A program made the position numbers and the translations under genes. Below, in pieces: positions 22,701 through 30,929 of a DNA stretch of 64,000 nucleotides. A model generated the notes under the pieces. That model did not search any database. It was given only the letters and a program-made list of their open reading frames with translations, and was not told the DNA's origin. The stretch is from Micromonospora gifhornensis. GTDB lineage: Bacteria; Actinomycetota; Actinomycetes; Mycobacteriales; Micromonosporaceae. Location: positions 1 to 64,000 of the forward strand of contig NZ_BOPA01000013.1 in NCBI RefSeq assembly GCF_016863515.1. The letters run 5' to 3'. Position 1 is the stretch's first letter, and each line of letters begins with the position of its first letter.

Positions 22701-25640
22701 GAGCCGGCCAGCCTGACCGGCATCGAGTCGATCCGCTTCCGGGTGGCCTCGGCCAACTCCGGCGGTCGGCTCGAGGTCCGCGCCGGTGCGGCCGACGGTC
22801 CGCTTGTCACCTCGGTCGTCGTACCGGGGACCGGAGACTGGCAGTCGTACACCGACGTCACCGCCGAGGTTCCCGCTGACGCCGACTCGAACGGCAAGCT
22901 GTTCTTCGTCGCCCGCGACCCGGCCGGCGGCACGGCGAGCCTGTTCAACGTCAACTGGATCGACTTCCTCGGCAAGGGTGTCACCGACAACGCTCCGCCG
23001 GTCGTCACCGCCAACGCCACGCCGACCAGCGGCACCGCGCCGCTCACCGTCGCGTTCAGCGGTACGGCCACCGACCCCGAGGGCGACACCCCGCTGACGT
23101 ACGAGTGGGACTTCGGTGACGGCGGTACGGCCGACACGCTCAACGCCGAGCACACCTACGCCGCGCCCGGCAACTTCACCGCCACCCTGACGGTGACCGA
23201 CAGCCGGGGTGCCCGGTCGTACGCGACCGTGCCGGTCCGGATCGAATCGCCGAACACCTCCTGCCTCGGGGCGCGTTCGGACGACTTCACCGGCGACACG
23301 CTCAACCGCGACCGGTGGACCAGCGTGGTCCGGGAGAACCAGCTGCTGTCCGTCTCCGACGGCGCGCTGCGCCTGCCCACCGGGGTCGGCGACCTCTACG
23401 GCGACCGCAACGACGCCACCAACCTGGTGCTCCAGCCGGCACCGTCGGGTGCCTGGCAGGCGACCACGAAGGTCACTGTCCCGGTGACGGCGACCTACCA
23501 GCAGGCCGGTCTGATCATCTACGGCGACGACGACAACTACGCCAAGGTCGACCTGCTCTACAACGGCAGCCGGCGGGTGGAGTTCCTCCGGGAGACTGCC
23601 GGCACGCCGCGCAACGACAGTGCCGACAACGTCGCCGCACCGGACGGTGACACCGTCTACCTGCGGATCAGCAGCGACGGCACCAACCTGACCGCGGAGA
23701 TGTCGGCCGACGGGCAGACCTTCAGCCCGGTCGGGCGGTCCGCCGCGCTGGCCGGCATCGAGAACCCGCGGATCGGCCTGTTCGCCCTCAACGGTGGCAC
23801 CGACGCCCCCGTCGTGGATGCCGTGTTCGACTGGTTCCAGGTGACGCCGGACTCCCCGGCCGGGCCGGTCGACCCGTCCGACGAGTTCGACGGCATCTCG
23901 CTTGACAAGTGCCGGTGGAACGCGATCCTGCGGGAGGACCCGAGCGCCTACCGGGTCAGCGGCGGGAAACTCTACGTCGACGTGCCCAACGGTGACATCT
24001 ACGGCACCAACAACACCGATCCGACGAACTTCATCCTGCAGAACGCCCCGACCGGCGACTGGACGATGGAGACCAGGATCGACGGCAGTCTGCTGGACGA
24101 GCAGTACCAGCAGGCGGGTCTGATCGTGTACGGCGACGACGACAACTACCTCAAGTTCGACTTCGTCGTGGACAACCAGGCCGGTCAGCCGGTGACGCGG
24201 CGGATCGAGTTCCGCAGCGAGATCGACGGGGTGATCCAGGACCCGCAGCCGGGTGCGGAGAACCTGACCTCGTCCGAGTGGTCCCTGCGGGTGTCCCGCG
24301 CCGGTGACACCTTCACCGCGTCGTACTCGGCGGACGGCACCACCTGGACGGCATTGACCGAACTGGTCAACGCGGCCGTGGGGGCGACCCCGAAGGTGGG
24401 CGTGTTCACCCTCAGCGGCAACCAGACCGCCTCGAAGGTGGCGTCGTTCGACTACTTCCGGTTCTCCGCGGAGGAGGTGCCGAGCGACACCGTGGCTCCG
24501 GTGACCACCGCCGAGGTGTCCGGTACGCCGGTCGAGGGCTGGCACACCGGTCCGGTGACCGTCACGCTGTCCGCCACCGATTCCGAGGGCGGCAGCGGGG
24601 TGGCCCGCACCGAGTACCAGCTCGGCGAGGCCACCGAGTGGACCGCCTACACCGACCCGGTGCAGGTGACCGGGGACGGCGAGCACGAGCTGCGGTTCCG
24701 CTCCGTCGACGAGGCCGGCAACGTGGAGGCGACGAAGACGGTCACCGTCCGGATCGACACCACCGCGCCGGTCAGCACCGCGTCGTTCGCTCCGGCGAAC
24801 GACGAGGGCTGGCACAACGGCACCATCCCGGTGGTGCTCACCTCGACCGACGCCGGTTCCGGGGTGCAGCTGCTGGAGTGGTCGCTCGACGGTGGCGCGT
24901 GGACGCCGTACACCGAGCCGGTGGAGATCACCGGCGACGGCACCCACGAGCTGCTGTACCGGGCCACCGACAAGGTCGGCAACGTCGAGACGTTGAAGTC
25001 CGCGGTGGTACGCATCGACGGCACCAAGCCGACCCTGCTGGTCTCCGGCATCGCCGACGGTCAGCTCTACGGTGACAGCCAGGACGTGCGCGTGTCCTGG
25101 CAGGCGGTCGACCCGACCTCCGGCATCGCCACCGTGGTCGGCACGCTCAACGGCCGGCCGTACGCCAGCGGCACGCTGCAGGCGATGTACGAGCTGCCGT
25201 TGGGTCTGCACGAGCTGACCGTGACCGCGACCGACAAGGCGGGTAACGCCACCACCGCGTCGGTCCGGTTCTTCGTCACCACCTCGTTCCGGGACATGCA
25301 GAACCTGCTGGACCGGTTCAAGGCGACCGGACGCCTGTCCAACAAGGCGTACGACCAGTTGTCGAAGCAGCTCGAGAAGGTCCGCAAGGAGGAGGCCAAG
25401 GGCAAGGACGACAAGGCCATCAAGGAGCTGATCAAGTTCCGTGACCTTGCCGCCGACACCAAGCTGGTCGCCGAGGCGGAGATCCGGGAAGTGCTGATCC
25501 GGGACGCCGACGCGATGATCGTCCGGCTCGGCGGCACGGCCAGCACGGCGGGCGTCAAGGCCAATGACGGCAAGTCCGTCAAGGGCGCTGGACGCCTCGG
25601 TGACGACCCCACCCGGCTCGCACCCGGCCGTCGCCTGTGA
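19800..25640 (+). CDS. Giant secreted ThuA / PQQ-type sugar dehydrogenase / PKD / CBM6 / Ig-like / FIMAH protein
   Basis: Paralogue of the preceding gene, 1946 aa. Signal peptide ends near AAQAAP; ThuA-like 60-275; sugar-dehydrogenase propeller 290-717 with CCHAGGTM and LYLATGDNTNP; PKD 721-805; CBM6 about 921-1057; PKD 1066-1149; two DEF(T/D)G-type concanavalin-like domains 1157-1354 and 1359-1556. Unlike its neighbour it continues with two OmpL47-like Ig repeats (WHTGPVTVTLSATD, WHNGTIPVVLTSTD; 1561-1742), a third Ig-like domain, and a helical Lys-rich C-terminus (NLLDRFKATGRLSNKAYDQL) matching the FIMAH pattern. GTG 19800 follows GAGGAG at 6-nt spacing; earlier in-frame codons carry no signal peptide. 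Confidence 0.88.
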   Translation: MSRPPRARVPITATLLTLGLAATGLVGVPAAQAAPSVKAVAQSAPVKQAAPAANAAAEDFSVLVFSKTAGFRHDSIPTGIAAIQQLGATNGFTVDTTEDGAAFTDENLARYEAVIWLSTTGDVLNAEQQEAFERYIQAGGGYAGIHAASDTEYNWPWYGELVGAYFANHPANQTATVKVEDPAHESTAHLPERWSRYDEWYNFRTNPRGKVHVLATLDERSYSPGAGAMGHDHPIAWCRDYDGGRTWYTGGGHTRESYAEPEFLQHLLGGIRTAAGVSSADCRATLTSSFEKVTLDSNTSNPMELDIAPDGRVFYIERDGRVQIIKPDTGSTVTALDLDVFTGNEDGLIGIRLDPNFATNNWVYLYYAPNDGIARNLLSRFTVTGDSIDPASEKEVLRVDTQRNTCCHAGGTMVFDSDGNLYLATGDNTNPFSSDAYTPIDERPGRADYDAQRSSGNTNDLRGKVIRIHPEDDGTYTIPEGNLFPPGTEKTRPEIYAMGFRNPFRIGIDLATNVLYVADYGPDANSANPNRGPEGLVEWNIIDKPGNFGWPYCHGANKAYNDYQFPSGPSGAKFDCANLVNDSPNNTGLTNLPPAVSATVDYGYAANPLFPEIGGGGAPMGGPVYRYDADLNSDRKWPAYFDGKALLGEWNQSRMYTMQLTADGKSLVDINRLLDGMSFIRPMDFEFGPDGALYMIEWGSGFGGNNDNSGVYRIDYIAGDRAPIAVGSANPTSGPAPLTVSFSSAGSRDPDGGELTYAWTFGDGNSSDVANPTHTYASAGNYNAQLTVTNPKGRTAVANVPVTVGNTVPTVTIEFPPDGGFFDWGDQVKYTIKVTDPEDGEIDCADVELQVLLGHDEHAHPLEQHTGCEGVVQTQLAAGHGAEANVFTVLEATYTDKGGSGGANPLTGRALEILQPKRKQAEYYSNTGRLADGTGSGDPGVAKEATGDTAGGGDNIGFIEDGDWWSVEPASLTGIESIRFRVASANSGGRLEVRAGAADGPLVTSVVVPGTGDWQSYTDVTAEVPADADSNGKLFFVARDPAGGTASLFNVNWIDFLGKGVTDNAPPVVTANATPTSGTAPLTVAFSGTATDPEGDTPLTYEWDFGDGGTADTLNAEHTYAAPGNFTATLTVTDSRGARSYATVPVRIESPNTSCLGARSDDFTGDTLNRDRWTSVVRENQLLSVSDGALRLPTGVGDLYGDRNDATNLVLQPAPSGAWQATTKVTVPVTATYQQAGLIIYGDDDNYAKVDLLYNGSRRVEFLRETAGTPRNDSADNVAAPDGDTVYLRISSDGTNLTAEMSADGQTFSPVGRSAALAGIENPRIGLFALNGGTDAPVVDAVFDWFQVTPDSPAGPVDPSDEFDGISLDKCRWNAILREDPSAYRVSGGKLYVDVPNGDIYGTNNTDPTNFILQNAPTGDWTMETRIDGSLLDEQYQQAGLIVYGDDDNYLKFDFVVDNQAGQPVTRRIEFRSEIDGVIQDPQPGAENLTSSEWSLRVSRAGDTFTASYSADGTTWTALTELVNAAVGATPKVGVFTLSGNQTASKVASFDYFRFSAEEVPSDTVAPVTTAEVSGTPVEGWHTGPVTVTLSATDSEGGSGVARTEYQLGEATEWTAYTDPVQVTGDGEHELRFRSVDEAGNVEATKTVTVRIDTTAPVSTASFAPANDEGWHNGTIPVVLTSTDAGSGVQLLEWSLDGGAWTPYTEPVEITGDGTHELLYRATDKVGNVETLKSAVVRIDGTKPTLLVSGIADGQLYGDSQDVRVSWQAVDPTSGIATVVGTLNGRPYASGTLQAMYELPLGLHELTVTATDKAGNATTASVRFFVTTSFRDMQNLLDRFKATGRLSNKAYDQLSKQLEKVRKEEAKGKDDKAIKELIKFRDLAADTKLVAEAEIREVLIRDADAMIVRLGGTASTAGVKANDGKSVKGAGRLGDDPTRLAPGRRL

Positions 25641-25645
25641 TCAGT

Positions 25646-25677
25646 GGGCCCCGCCCGGCATCGTCCGGGCGGGGCCC
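25646..25677 (+). terminator. 13-bp GC hairpin after the second giant gene
   Basis: Arms 25646-25658 and 25665-25677 pair perfectly, loop catcgt, 6 nt after the stop. It lies only 24 nt before the next start codon, so it may attenuate rather than fully stop transcription into the small downstream gene. Confidence 0.6.
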
Positions 25678-25701
25678 CGCTCAACGACGTGAGGAGGCAC
25701 C

Positions 25702-26247
25702 GTGACCCGGATCCGGACGGTGACCACCGCCATGATCGCCGCTCTGCTCCTGGCGGTCCTCGCCGCGAACCCGGCGGCGGCGCACAACAACAAGCTCAAG
25801 CTGACGGTGGCCGGTGACGGTGCCGACGGGGTGACCATCCAGGCCACCTACGCCGACGGTCACTACCTGGACAAGGCGGTCCGGTTGGTGCTCACCGCCA
25901 CCGGCTCGGAGGGCCGCACGGTCGGCCCGGTGCAGTTGGAACCGGCCGCCGAGGGACAGGGCTTCTACACCACCGGCCCGATTCTCTCCCCCGGCGAGTG
26001 GAAGGTGCGGGTGAAGCCGGCCGCGCCCTACTCCGGCACGGCATCGGCGAAGGTGCAGGCACGGGTGGCGCAGCCGCCGCCGGTGGTGCCCGTCGCCGAG
26101 AACCGGGACGCCGAACCGGCGCGGGCCGACCGTGGCGGCGACGGCACGGCACCCGGCTGGTGGTGGGCGGTCGGGCTCGGTGTCGCCACGCTCATCGTGG
26201 TGGCGTTGACCGCACCGCTGCTCGGCCGGCGTCGCCGCCGCCCGTAA
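25702..26247 (+). CDS. Small secreted, C-terminally membrane-anchored protein
   Basis: Unrecognised 181-aa protein. It has a signal peptide (MIAALLLAVLAANPAAAH), an extracellular part of about 100 residues with beta-rich, Ig/CopC-like character (LKLTVAGDGADGVTIQATYADGHYLD, VRLVLTATGSEGR), a Pro-rich linker, one membrane segment (WWWAVGLGVATLIVVALTAPLL) and a basic tail RRRRRP. GTG 25702 has GAGGAGG upstream. It follows the giant gene by 61 nt on the same strand, so it may serve as a surface partner; function unknown. Confidence 0.75.
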   Translation: MTRIRTVTTAMIAALLLAVLAANPAAAHNNKLKLTVAGDGADGVTIQATYADGHYLDKAVRLVLTATGSEGRTVGPVQLEPAAEGQGFYTTGPILSPGEWKVRVKPAAPYSGTASAKVQARVAQPPPVVPVAENRDAEPARADRGGDGTAPGWWWAVGLGVATLIVVALTAPLLGRRRRRP

Positions 26248-26262
26248 CCAGCGTCGACGGAT

Positions 26263-26295
26263 ACGGCCCGGCACGCATCACGCGTGCCGGGCCGT
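26263..26295. terminator. 14-bp hairpin between convergent genes
   Basis: Arms 26263-26276 and 26282-26295 pair perfectly with a 5-nt loop. It lies between the stops at 26247 (plus) and 26324 (minus) and could serve both transcripts. Confidence 0.75.
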
Positions 26296-26323
26296 TCCGC
26301 GTCCCGTGTCGTTTCGCTGGCCG

Positions 26324-27286
26324 CTAGCGGCGGTCGAGCACCTCGCGCAGCGCCTTGAGGTCGGCGTCGGTGGGCTGCCAGGACCCGGCCGCCGCGTTGG
26401 CGCGTACCTGCTCGGGCGTGGTCGCTCCGGCGATGACCGAGGCCACCGACGGTTGGGCGGCCAGCCCGCCGATTGCCACGTGCAACATGGGTACGCCACG
26501 CTCGGCGGCGTACGCCTCGATGGCCTCGATGGTGTCCCAGTCGGCGGCGGCGAGCCGCTGGGCGTACCGGCCGCCACCGGCCAGCCGGCTACCGGCCGGC
26601 GGCGCCTCGCCACGCTTGTACTTGCCGGTGAGCAGCCCGTTGGCCAGCGGGAAGAACGGCAGCATGCCGAGCCCGAAGCGTTCACAGGCGGGCAGCACCT
26701 CGATCTCGGCGTCCCGGTTGAGCAGGCTGTAGTTGTTCTGCGCGCTGACGAAGCGAGTCAGCCCGCGAGTCTTGGCCGTCCAGTCGGCGTCGGCGATCTG
26801 CCAGCCGGCGAAGTTGGAGTTGCCCAGGTAGCGCACCTTGCCGTCGCGGACCAGGTCGTCCAGGGCGGCGAGGGTCTCGTCGATCGGGGTGCCCGGATCC
26901 GGCTCGTGGAACTGGTACAGGTCGATGTGGCCGGTGTCCAGTCGGCGCAACGACGCCTCCACCGCCCGCATCACGTACCGCCGTGAGCCGCGTACGCCGA
27001 AGTCCCGCCCGTTGGCGCCACTCATCGACATGCCGAACTTGGACGCCAGCACCACGTCGTCGCGGCGGCCCTTGAGGGCGGCACCGAGTTGCGTCTCCGA
27101 CGCGCCGTGCGGCTCGCCGTAGATGTCGGCGGTGTCGAAGAAGTTGATCCCGACGTCGAGAGCCGCGTCGACCACCGCGCGGGTGCCGTCGAGGTCGAGT
27201 TTGCGGCCGAAGTTGTTGCAGCCGATCCCCACAGCGGACACCACGAGCCCGGAGTCGCCCAACCGGCGATAGGTCATCTCACTCAC
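26324..27286 (-). CDS. Aldo/keto reductase
   Basis: NADPH-dependent TIM-barrel oxidoreductase of 320 aa, AKR superfamily. Seen: YRRLGDSGLVVSAVGIGCNNFG, NFFDTADIYG carrying the catalytic Asp and Tyr, VVLASKFG with the catalytic Lys, and DLYQFHEPDP where His sits at the usual histidine position. The C-terminal PSVASVIAGATTPEQVRAN is the phosphate-binding loop. GTG 27286 and ATG 27277 are both possible starts. It is the last of three minus-strand genes (methyltransferase, ABC-F, reductase). Physiological substrate unknown. Confidence 0.9.
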   Translation of the reverse strand: MSEMTYRRLGDSGLVVSAVGIGCNNFGRKLDLDGTRAVVDAALDVGINFFDTADIYGEPHGASETQLGAALKGRRDDVVLASKFGMSMSGANGRDFGVRGSRRYVMRAVEASLRRLDTGHIDLYQFHEPDPGTPIDETLAALDDLVRDGKVRYLGNSNFAGWQIADADWTAKTRGLTRFVSAQNNYSLLNRDAEIEVLPACERFGLGMLPFFPLANGLLTGKYKRGEAPPAGSRLAGGGRYAQRLAAADWDTIEAIEAYAAERGVPMLHVAIGGLAAQPSVASVIAGATTPEQVRANAAAGSWQPTDADLKALREVLDRR

Positions 27287-27355
27287 GAGATCACCATATG
27301 CCGCAGGCTCAGCGGCCGGGCGGCCTCACCGGACGGTGACCCGGGGCGGCCACCG

Positions 27356-29035
27356 TCAACCGACGTCCCACACCGGTTCGTCGGTCTCGACCACCTCGCC
27401 GTCGCCGCGGAACAGCAGGAACCGGTCGAAGGTGCGGGTGAACCAGCGGTCGTGGGTGACCGCGAGCACCGTGCCGGCGAAGGCGGCCAGGCCGGCCTCC
27501 AGCGCCTCGGCGGAGGCCAGGTCGAGGTTGTCGGTGGGCTCGTCGAGCAGCAGCAGGGTCGCCCCGGACAGCTCCAGCAGCAACACCAGGAAACGGGCCT
27601 GCTGCCCACCGGAGAGGGTGCCGAAGCGCTGGTCGCCCTGACCGGCGAGTTCGTACCGGCTCAGCGCCGCCATCGCCGCGTGCCGGTCCATGCCGTCCCG
27701 GTGCTCGTCACCGCGCCAGAGGATCTCGACAAGGGTCTTCGCCGTCAGCTCGGGACGGTCATGGGTCTGCGAGAAGTGCCCGGGACGCACCCGGGCGCCG
27801 AGCCGCGCGACACCGCCGTGCGCCACCGGTGCGAGCACCGCCGCGCCGTCGACCGGCGGGTTGGCCGGATCGGGGTCCGTGCCACCGCGCGCCAGCAGCC
27901 GCAGGAAGTGCGACTTGCCGGTGCCGTTGGCACCGAGCACCGCGACCCGGTCGCCGTACCAGACCTCCAGGTCGAACGGGTAGGTCAGGCCGTCGAGCTC
28001 CAACTGCTCGCAGACCAACGCGCGTTTGCCGGTCCGTCCGCCGGTCAGGCGCATCCGGATGTCCTGGTCCTTCGGCGGTACGGGCGGCGGCCCGGCCTCC
28101 TCGAACTTGCGCAACCGGGTCTGTGCGGCCTGGTAGCGCGAGGCCAACCCGTCGTTGTACGCGGCCTTCTGCTTGTACATCAGCATCAGCTCACGCAGCT
28201 TCTGGTGCTCCTCGTCCCAGCGGCGGCGCTGCTCGTCGAGGCGGGCGTGCCGGGCCATCCGAGCCTCGTGCCAGCTCGCGAAGCCACCCGGATGCACCCA
28301 GGCGCTGCCGCCCTCCACGGCAACCACCCGGTCGGCGGTGTGCGCCAGCAACTCCCGGTCGTGCGAGACGTAGAGCACCGACTTGCCGGATTCGCGCAGC
28401 CGCGCCTCCAGCCACCGTTTGCCGGGCACGTCGAGGAAGTTGTCCGGCTCGTCGAGCAGCAGCACCTCGTCGGTGCCGCGCAGCAGCAACTCCAACGCGA
28501 AGCGCTTCTGCTGACCGCCGGAGAGGGTGCGTACCGGTCGCTGCCGGGCGGTGTCCCAGGGCAGGCCCAGGACGATGGTGGCGACGGTGTCGAAGAGGAC
28601 CTCCGCGTCGTACCCGCCGGTCTCGCCCCAGGCGGCCAGCGCGTCCGCGTACGCCAGTTGGGCCTTGCCGGCGGCGTTGCTGTACTTGCCGCGCAGCTCG
28701 GCCGCGCGCATGGCCGCCTCGGTCTCGGCGAGTCGGCGACCGGCCTCGCGCAGCGGTGGCGGGGCGAGCGACAACGCCAGGTCGGCAAGCGTCGACTCGT
28801 CCCCGATCATGCCGATGAACTGGCGCATCACGCCCAACCCACCGGTACGCGCGATGGTGCCGGCACGCACCGGCAGGTCACCGGCGACCATCCGCAGCAA
28901 CGTCGTCTTGCCGGCGCCGTTCGGCCCGACCAGTGCCACCTTGGCACCCTCACCGACCCGGAACGACACGTCGGCGAAGAGTTCCCGCCCGTCCGGCAGG
29001 ACGTACCCGACCGCTGCCACGTCCACATATCCCAC
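27356..29035 (-). CDS. ABC-F family ATP-binding protein
   Basis: Soluble protein (559 aa) with two ABC ATPase domains and no membrane part, the hallmark of ABC-F translation factors that act at the ribosomal E site. First domain: GPNGAGKTT, LSGGQQKRFALE, VLLLDEPDNFLD. Second: GANGTGKSHF, LSGGQQARFLVLL, LLLLDEPTDNLD. The linker between them is charged and helical (about residues 250-310, rich in Arg, Lys and Glu). GTG 29035 follows a GGGAGGAT ribosome-binding site. The subfamily (housekeeping or antibiotic resistance) cannot be set from sequence by eye. Confidence 0.9.
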   Translation of the reverse strand: MGYVDVAAVGYVLPDGRELFADVSFRVGEGAKVALVGPNGAGKTTLLRMVAGDLPVRAGTIARTGGLGVMRQFIGMIGDESTLADLALSLAPPPLREAGRRLAETEAAMRAAELRGKYSNAAGKAQLAYADALAAWGETGGYDAEVLFDTVATIVLGLPWDTARQRPVRTLSGGQQKRFALELLLRGTDEVLLLDEPDNFLDVPGKRWLEARLRESGKSVLYVSHDRELLAHTADRVVAVEGGSAWVHPGGFASWHEARMARHARLDEQRRRWDEEHQKLRELMLMYKQKAAYNDGLASRYQAAQTRLRKFEEAGPPPVPPKDQDIRMRLTGGRTGKRALVCEQLELDGLTYPFDLEVWYGDRVAVLGANGTGKSHFLRLLARGGTDPDPANPPVDGAAVLAPVAHGGVARLGARVRPGHFSQTHDRPELTAKTLVEILWRGDEHRDGMDRHAAMAALSRYELAGQGDQRFGTLSGGQQARFLVLLLELSGATLLLLDEPTDNLDLASAEALEAGLAAFAGTVLAVTHDRWFTRTFDRFLLFRGDGEVVETDEPVWDVG

Positions 29036-29091
29036 GCGGGCATCCTCCCGGAGCCCGACGGAGGAGCCAACCGATTACCGGCGTCGGCGGC

Positions 29092-29706
29092 TCACCGCGT
29101 GACGCGAAGCACCCGGAAGCCCTTCTGGCTGGCGTGCCGTTCCACCTGCCAGCCCTGCTCGACCAGCCAGCGGTGCAGCGAGTCACCGCCGAGGTGGCGA
29201 CCGACCACCAGCCAGGCCACCCCGTCCGGGGTCAACCGCGGCAGCCAGCGCAACAGCAGCGCGTGCAGCTCGTCCTTGCCCGGTCGGATGGGCGGGTTGG
29301 ACCAGATCTGGGTGAAGGCCAGGTCGGCGGGTACGTCCTCGGGTGCGGCCACCCGCAGGCGGTCGGCGAGACCCAGGCGGTCCGCGTTGGCGGCGGTGAG
29401 TTCCCGGGCCCGCTCGTTGACGTCCACCCCCCACACCGTCGCCGTCGGTGCGACGGTCGCGAGCACGCAGCTGATCGGACCGAAGCCGCAGCCGAGGTCG
29501 AGCAGGGCGCCCTCGGTCGTGGCGGGCGGCAGGTCGGCCTTGCGCAGCAGCACGCCGGTACCCGGATCGAGGCGGGTCGCCGAGAACACCCCGGACGCCG
29601 AGGCCAGGGTGAACTCGCGGCCGGCGACGGCGAACTGCACCTCGCGCGGGTGGGCGGATGCGCTCGGTGCGGTGGTGAAGTAATGGTCCCCGGTCACGCC
29701 GGTCAT
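29092..29706 (-). CDS. Class I SAM-dependent methyltransferase, RsmC-like
   Basis: Methyltransferase of 204 aa with MTS small-subunit-methyltransferase features. Motif I is LLDLGCGFGPISCVLA, the acidic SAM-ribose loop VWGVDVNERA follows, and the catalytic motif is NPPIRPGK. Rossmann core only, so shorter than enterobacterial RsmC, which has a duplicated domain. The likely target is a guanine of 16S rRNA, by family. ATG 29706; 56 nt upstream of the ABC-F gene, with which it probably shares a transcript. Divergent from the gene at 29823. Confidence 0.85.
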   Translation of the reverse strand: MTGVTGDHYFTTAPSASAHPREVQFAVAGREFTLASASGVFSATRLDPGTGVLLRKADLPPATTEGALLDLGCGFGPISCVLATVAPTATVWGVDVNERARELTAANADRLGLADRLRVAAPEDVPADLAFTQIWSNPPIRPGKDELHALLLRWLPRLTPDGVAWLVVGRHLGGDSLHRWLVEQGWQVERHASQKGFRVLRVTR

Positions 29707-29809
29707 TCTCGCACCGGCCTCGACCCGCCCGACGGGACGGAGTAGCCCGGCGGCGACACGACCCGCCGCTCGTTTTCCCAGAAAAACCTACTAAAGGGAT
29801 AAAAGTCCC

Positions 29810-29825
29810 TACTCTGGACGACATG
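29810..29825 (+). promoter_or_regulatory. -10 element for a probable leaderless transcript
   Basis: TACTCT at 29810-29815 lies 7 nt before the A of ATG 29823. No ribosome-binding site precedes that ATG. The spacing places the transcript start at or next to the start codon. No good -35 was found. Confidence 0.45.
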
Positions 29826-30926
29826 GTATATCGGTACGACTCCGATGAGGACGCCTTCGTCCCGTACCGGGACGACGACTCCGAGGGGCAGCCACCGCCC
29901 GCAGCCGGTGCGGTGCCGTCCGGCCCGTCGCCGTCGCGCTTCCCCGCGCCGTCGTTGCCCCGGCCCAACCAGCTGGTGCTGCCCTCGTCGGGGACGTCGA
30001 CAGCAGCCTCCCCGCCGGTGCAGGACGCGGTGCCGCACTACGAGGCCGCTCCGAACTACGAGGCCGCTCCGACGGCCCAGTACGACCTGCCCGCCGCCGT
30101 ACCCGCACCGCAGGAGGCCGCGACCGTGCCGCCGCCACGTCGCGGCGGTGGCCGCACCTGGCAGGTGCTGATCGGTGGCGCCGCCGCGTTGGTGCTGCTC
30201 GCCCTCTGTGGTCTGGCCGGTGCCGCGCTGCTCGACGGCCGGCAGCTGATCGGCCAGCAGGCCGCCCCGAACACCACACCGGACAACACCCCGGGCACGG
30301 ATCCGACCCAGGCGAGCGACCTCGACTCCCGCGACACCGACCAGGCACCGCTGACCGCCCGGGAAGTCTTCCCCAGCAGCACCCTGGCGATCGGCGACAG
30401 CCAGAACGGGTACGAGGTGCTGCGCACCCAGTCGAGCGCGAGCTGCCCGGTGGCGGCCACCGGCGAGGTCGCGGATCTGCTCGTGCGGCTCGGCTGCAAC
30501 CAGGTCGTCCGGGCCACCCTGCGCGCCCCCGACCAGGAACACCTGGTCACCACCGGCCTGTTCAACCTGACCGACAGGTCCAGCGCCGAACGGGCCCGCG
30601 ACCGGATCCGCCAGGTGCTCGACGAGCGGGAGGGCCGCTTCCGCGGCATGCCGGCCGGCGACGGCACCGACGCCATCGCCACCGCCCCCGCCCGCGTCGG
30701 CTGGCAGGTACGCGGCCACTACGTCGCGTACGCGGTGGTCTCCCGCGCGGACGGCGCAACCATCCGCTCCGGTGACACGGCCGTCCGCGAGATCCTCTTC
30801 GACATGCTCGAACTGCACCTCAACCGGGACGTGCTGGAACGGCGGGCCAACGGCGGTGTCGCCAACCAGCCCTCGCCCGAGCCCACCGACGGCGCCGGAC
30901 GTCAGGACGGGTCCGACGAGGACTGA
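29823..30926 (+). CDS. Single-pass membrane protein with Pro-rich cytoplasmic part and extracellular domain
   Basis: Unrecognised, 367 aa. The N-terminal ~105 residues are Pro/Ala/Tyr rich (HYEAAPNYEAAPTAQYD); one membrane segment follows (VLIGGAAALVLLALCGLAGAALL). The external domain of about 230 residues has two cysteines (SASCPVAATG and RLGCNQVV) that could form a disulfide, then a helical, charged stretch (DRSSAERARDRIRQVLDEREG). This layout recalls actinobacterial envelope proteins of unknown role. It ends only 3 nt from the stop of convergent truA, with no terminator between. Confidence 0.75.
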   Translation: MVYRYDSDEDAFVPYRDDDSEGQPPPAAGAVPSGPSPSRFPAPSLPRPNQLVLPSSGTSTAASPPVQDAVPHYEAAPNYEAAPTAQYDLPAAVPAPQEAATVPPPRRGGGRTWQVLIGGAAALVLLALCGLAGAALLDGRQLIGQQAAPNTTPDNTPGTDPTQASDLDSRDTDQAPLTAREVFPSSTLAIGDSQNGYEVLRTQSSASCPVAATGEVADLLVRLGCNQVVRATLRAPDQEHLVTTGLFNLTDRSSAERARDRIRQVLDEREGRFRGMPAGDGTDAIATAPARVGWQVRGHYVAYAVVSRADGATIRSGDTAVREILFDMLELHLNRDVLERRANGGVANQPSPEPTDGAGRQDGSDED

Positions 30927-30929
30927 GCC

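Noticed and set aside
19617..25211. 1864-codon open frame on the minus strand opposite the second giant gene
   Set aside because: Its composition (runs of Val, Gly, Arg, Asp, His, Gln) is that of the complement of a GC-rich gene; the plus strand carries clear domains and a signal peptide.
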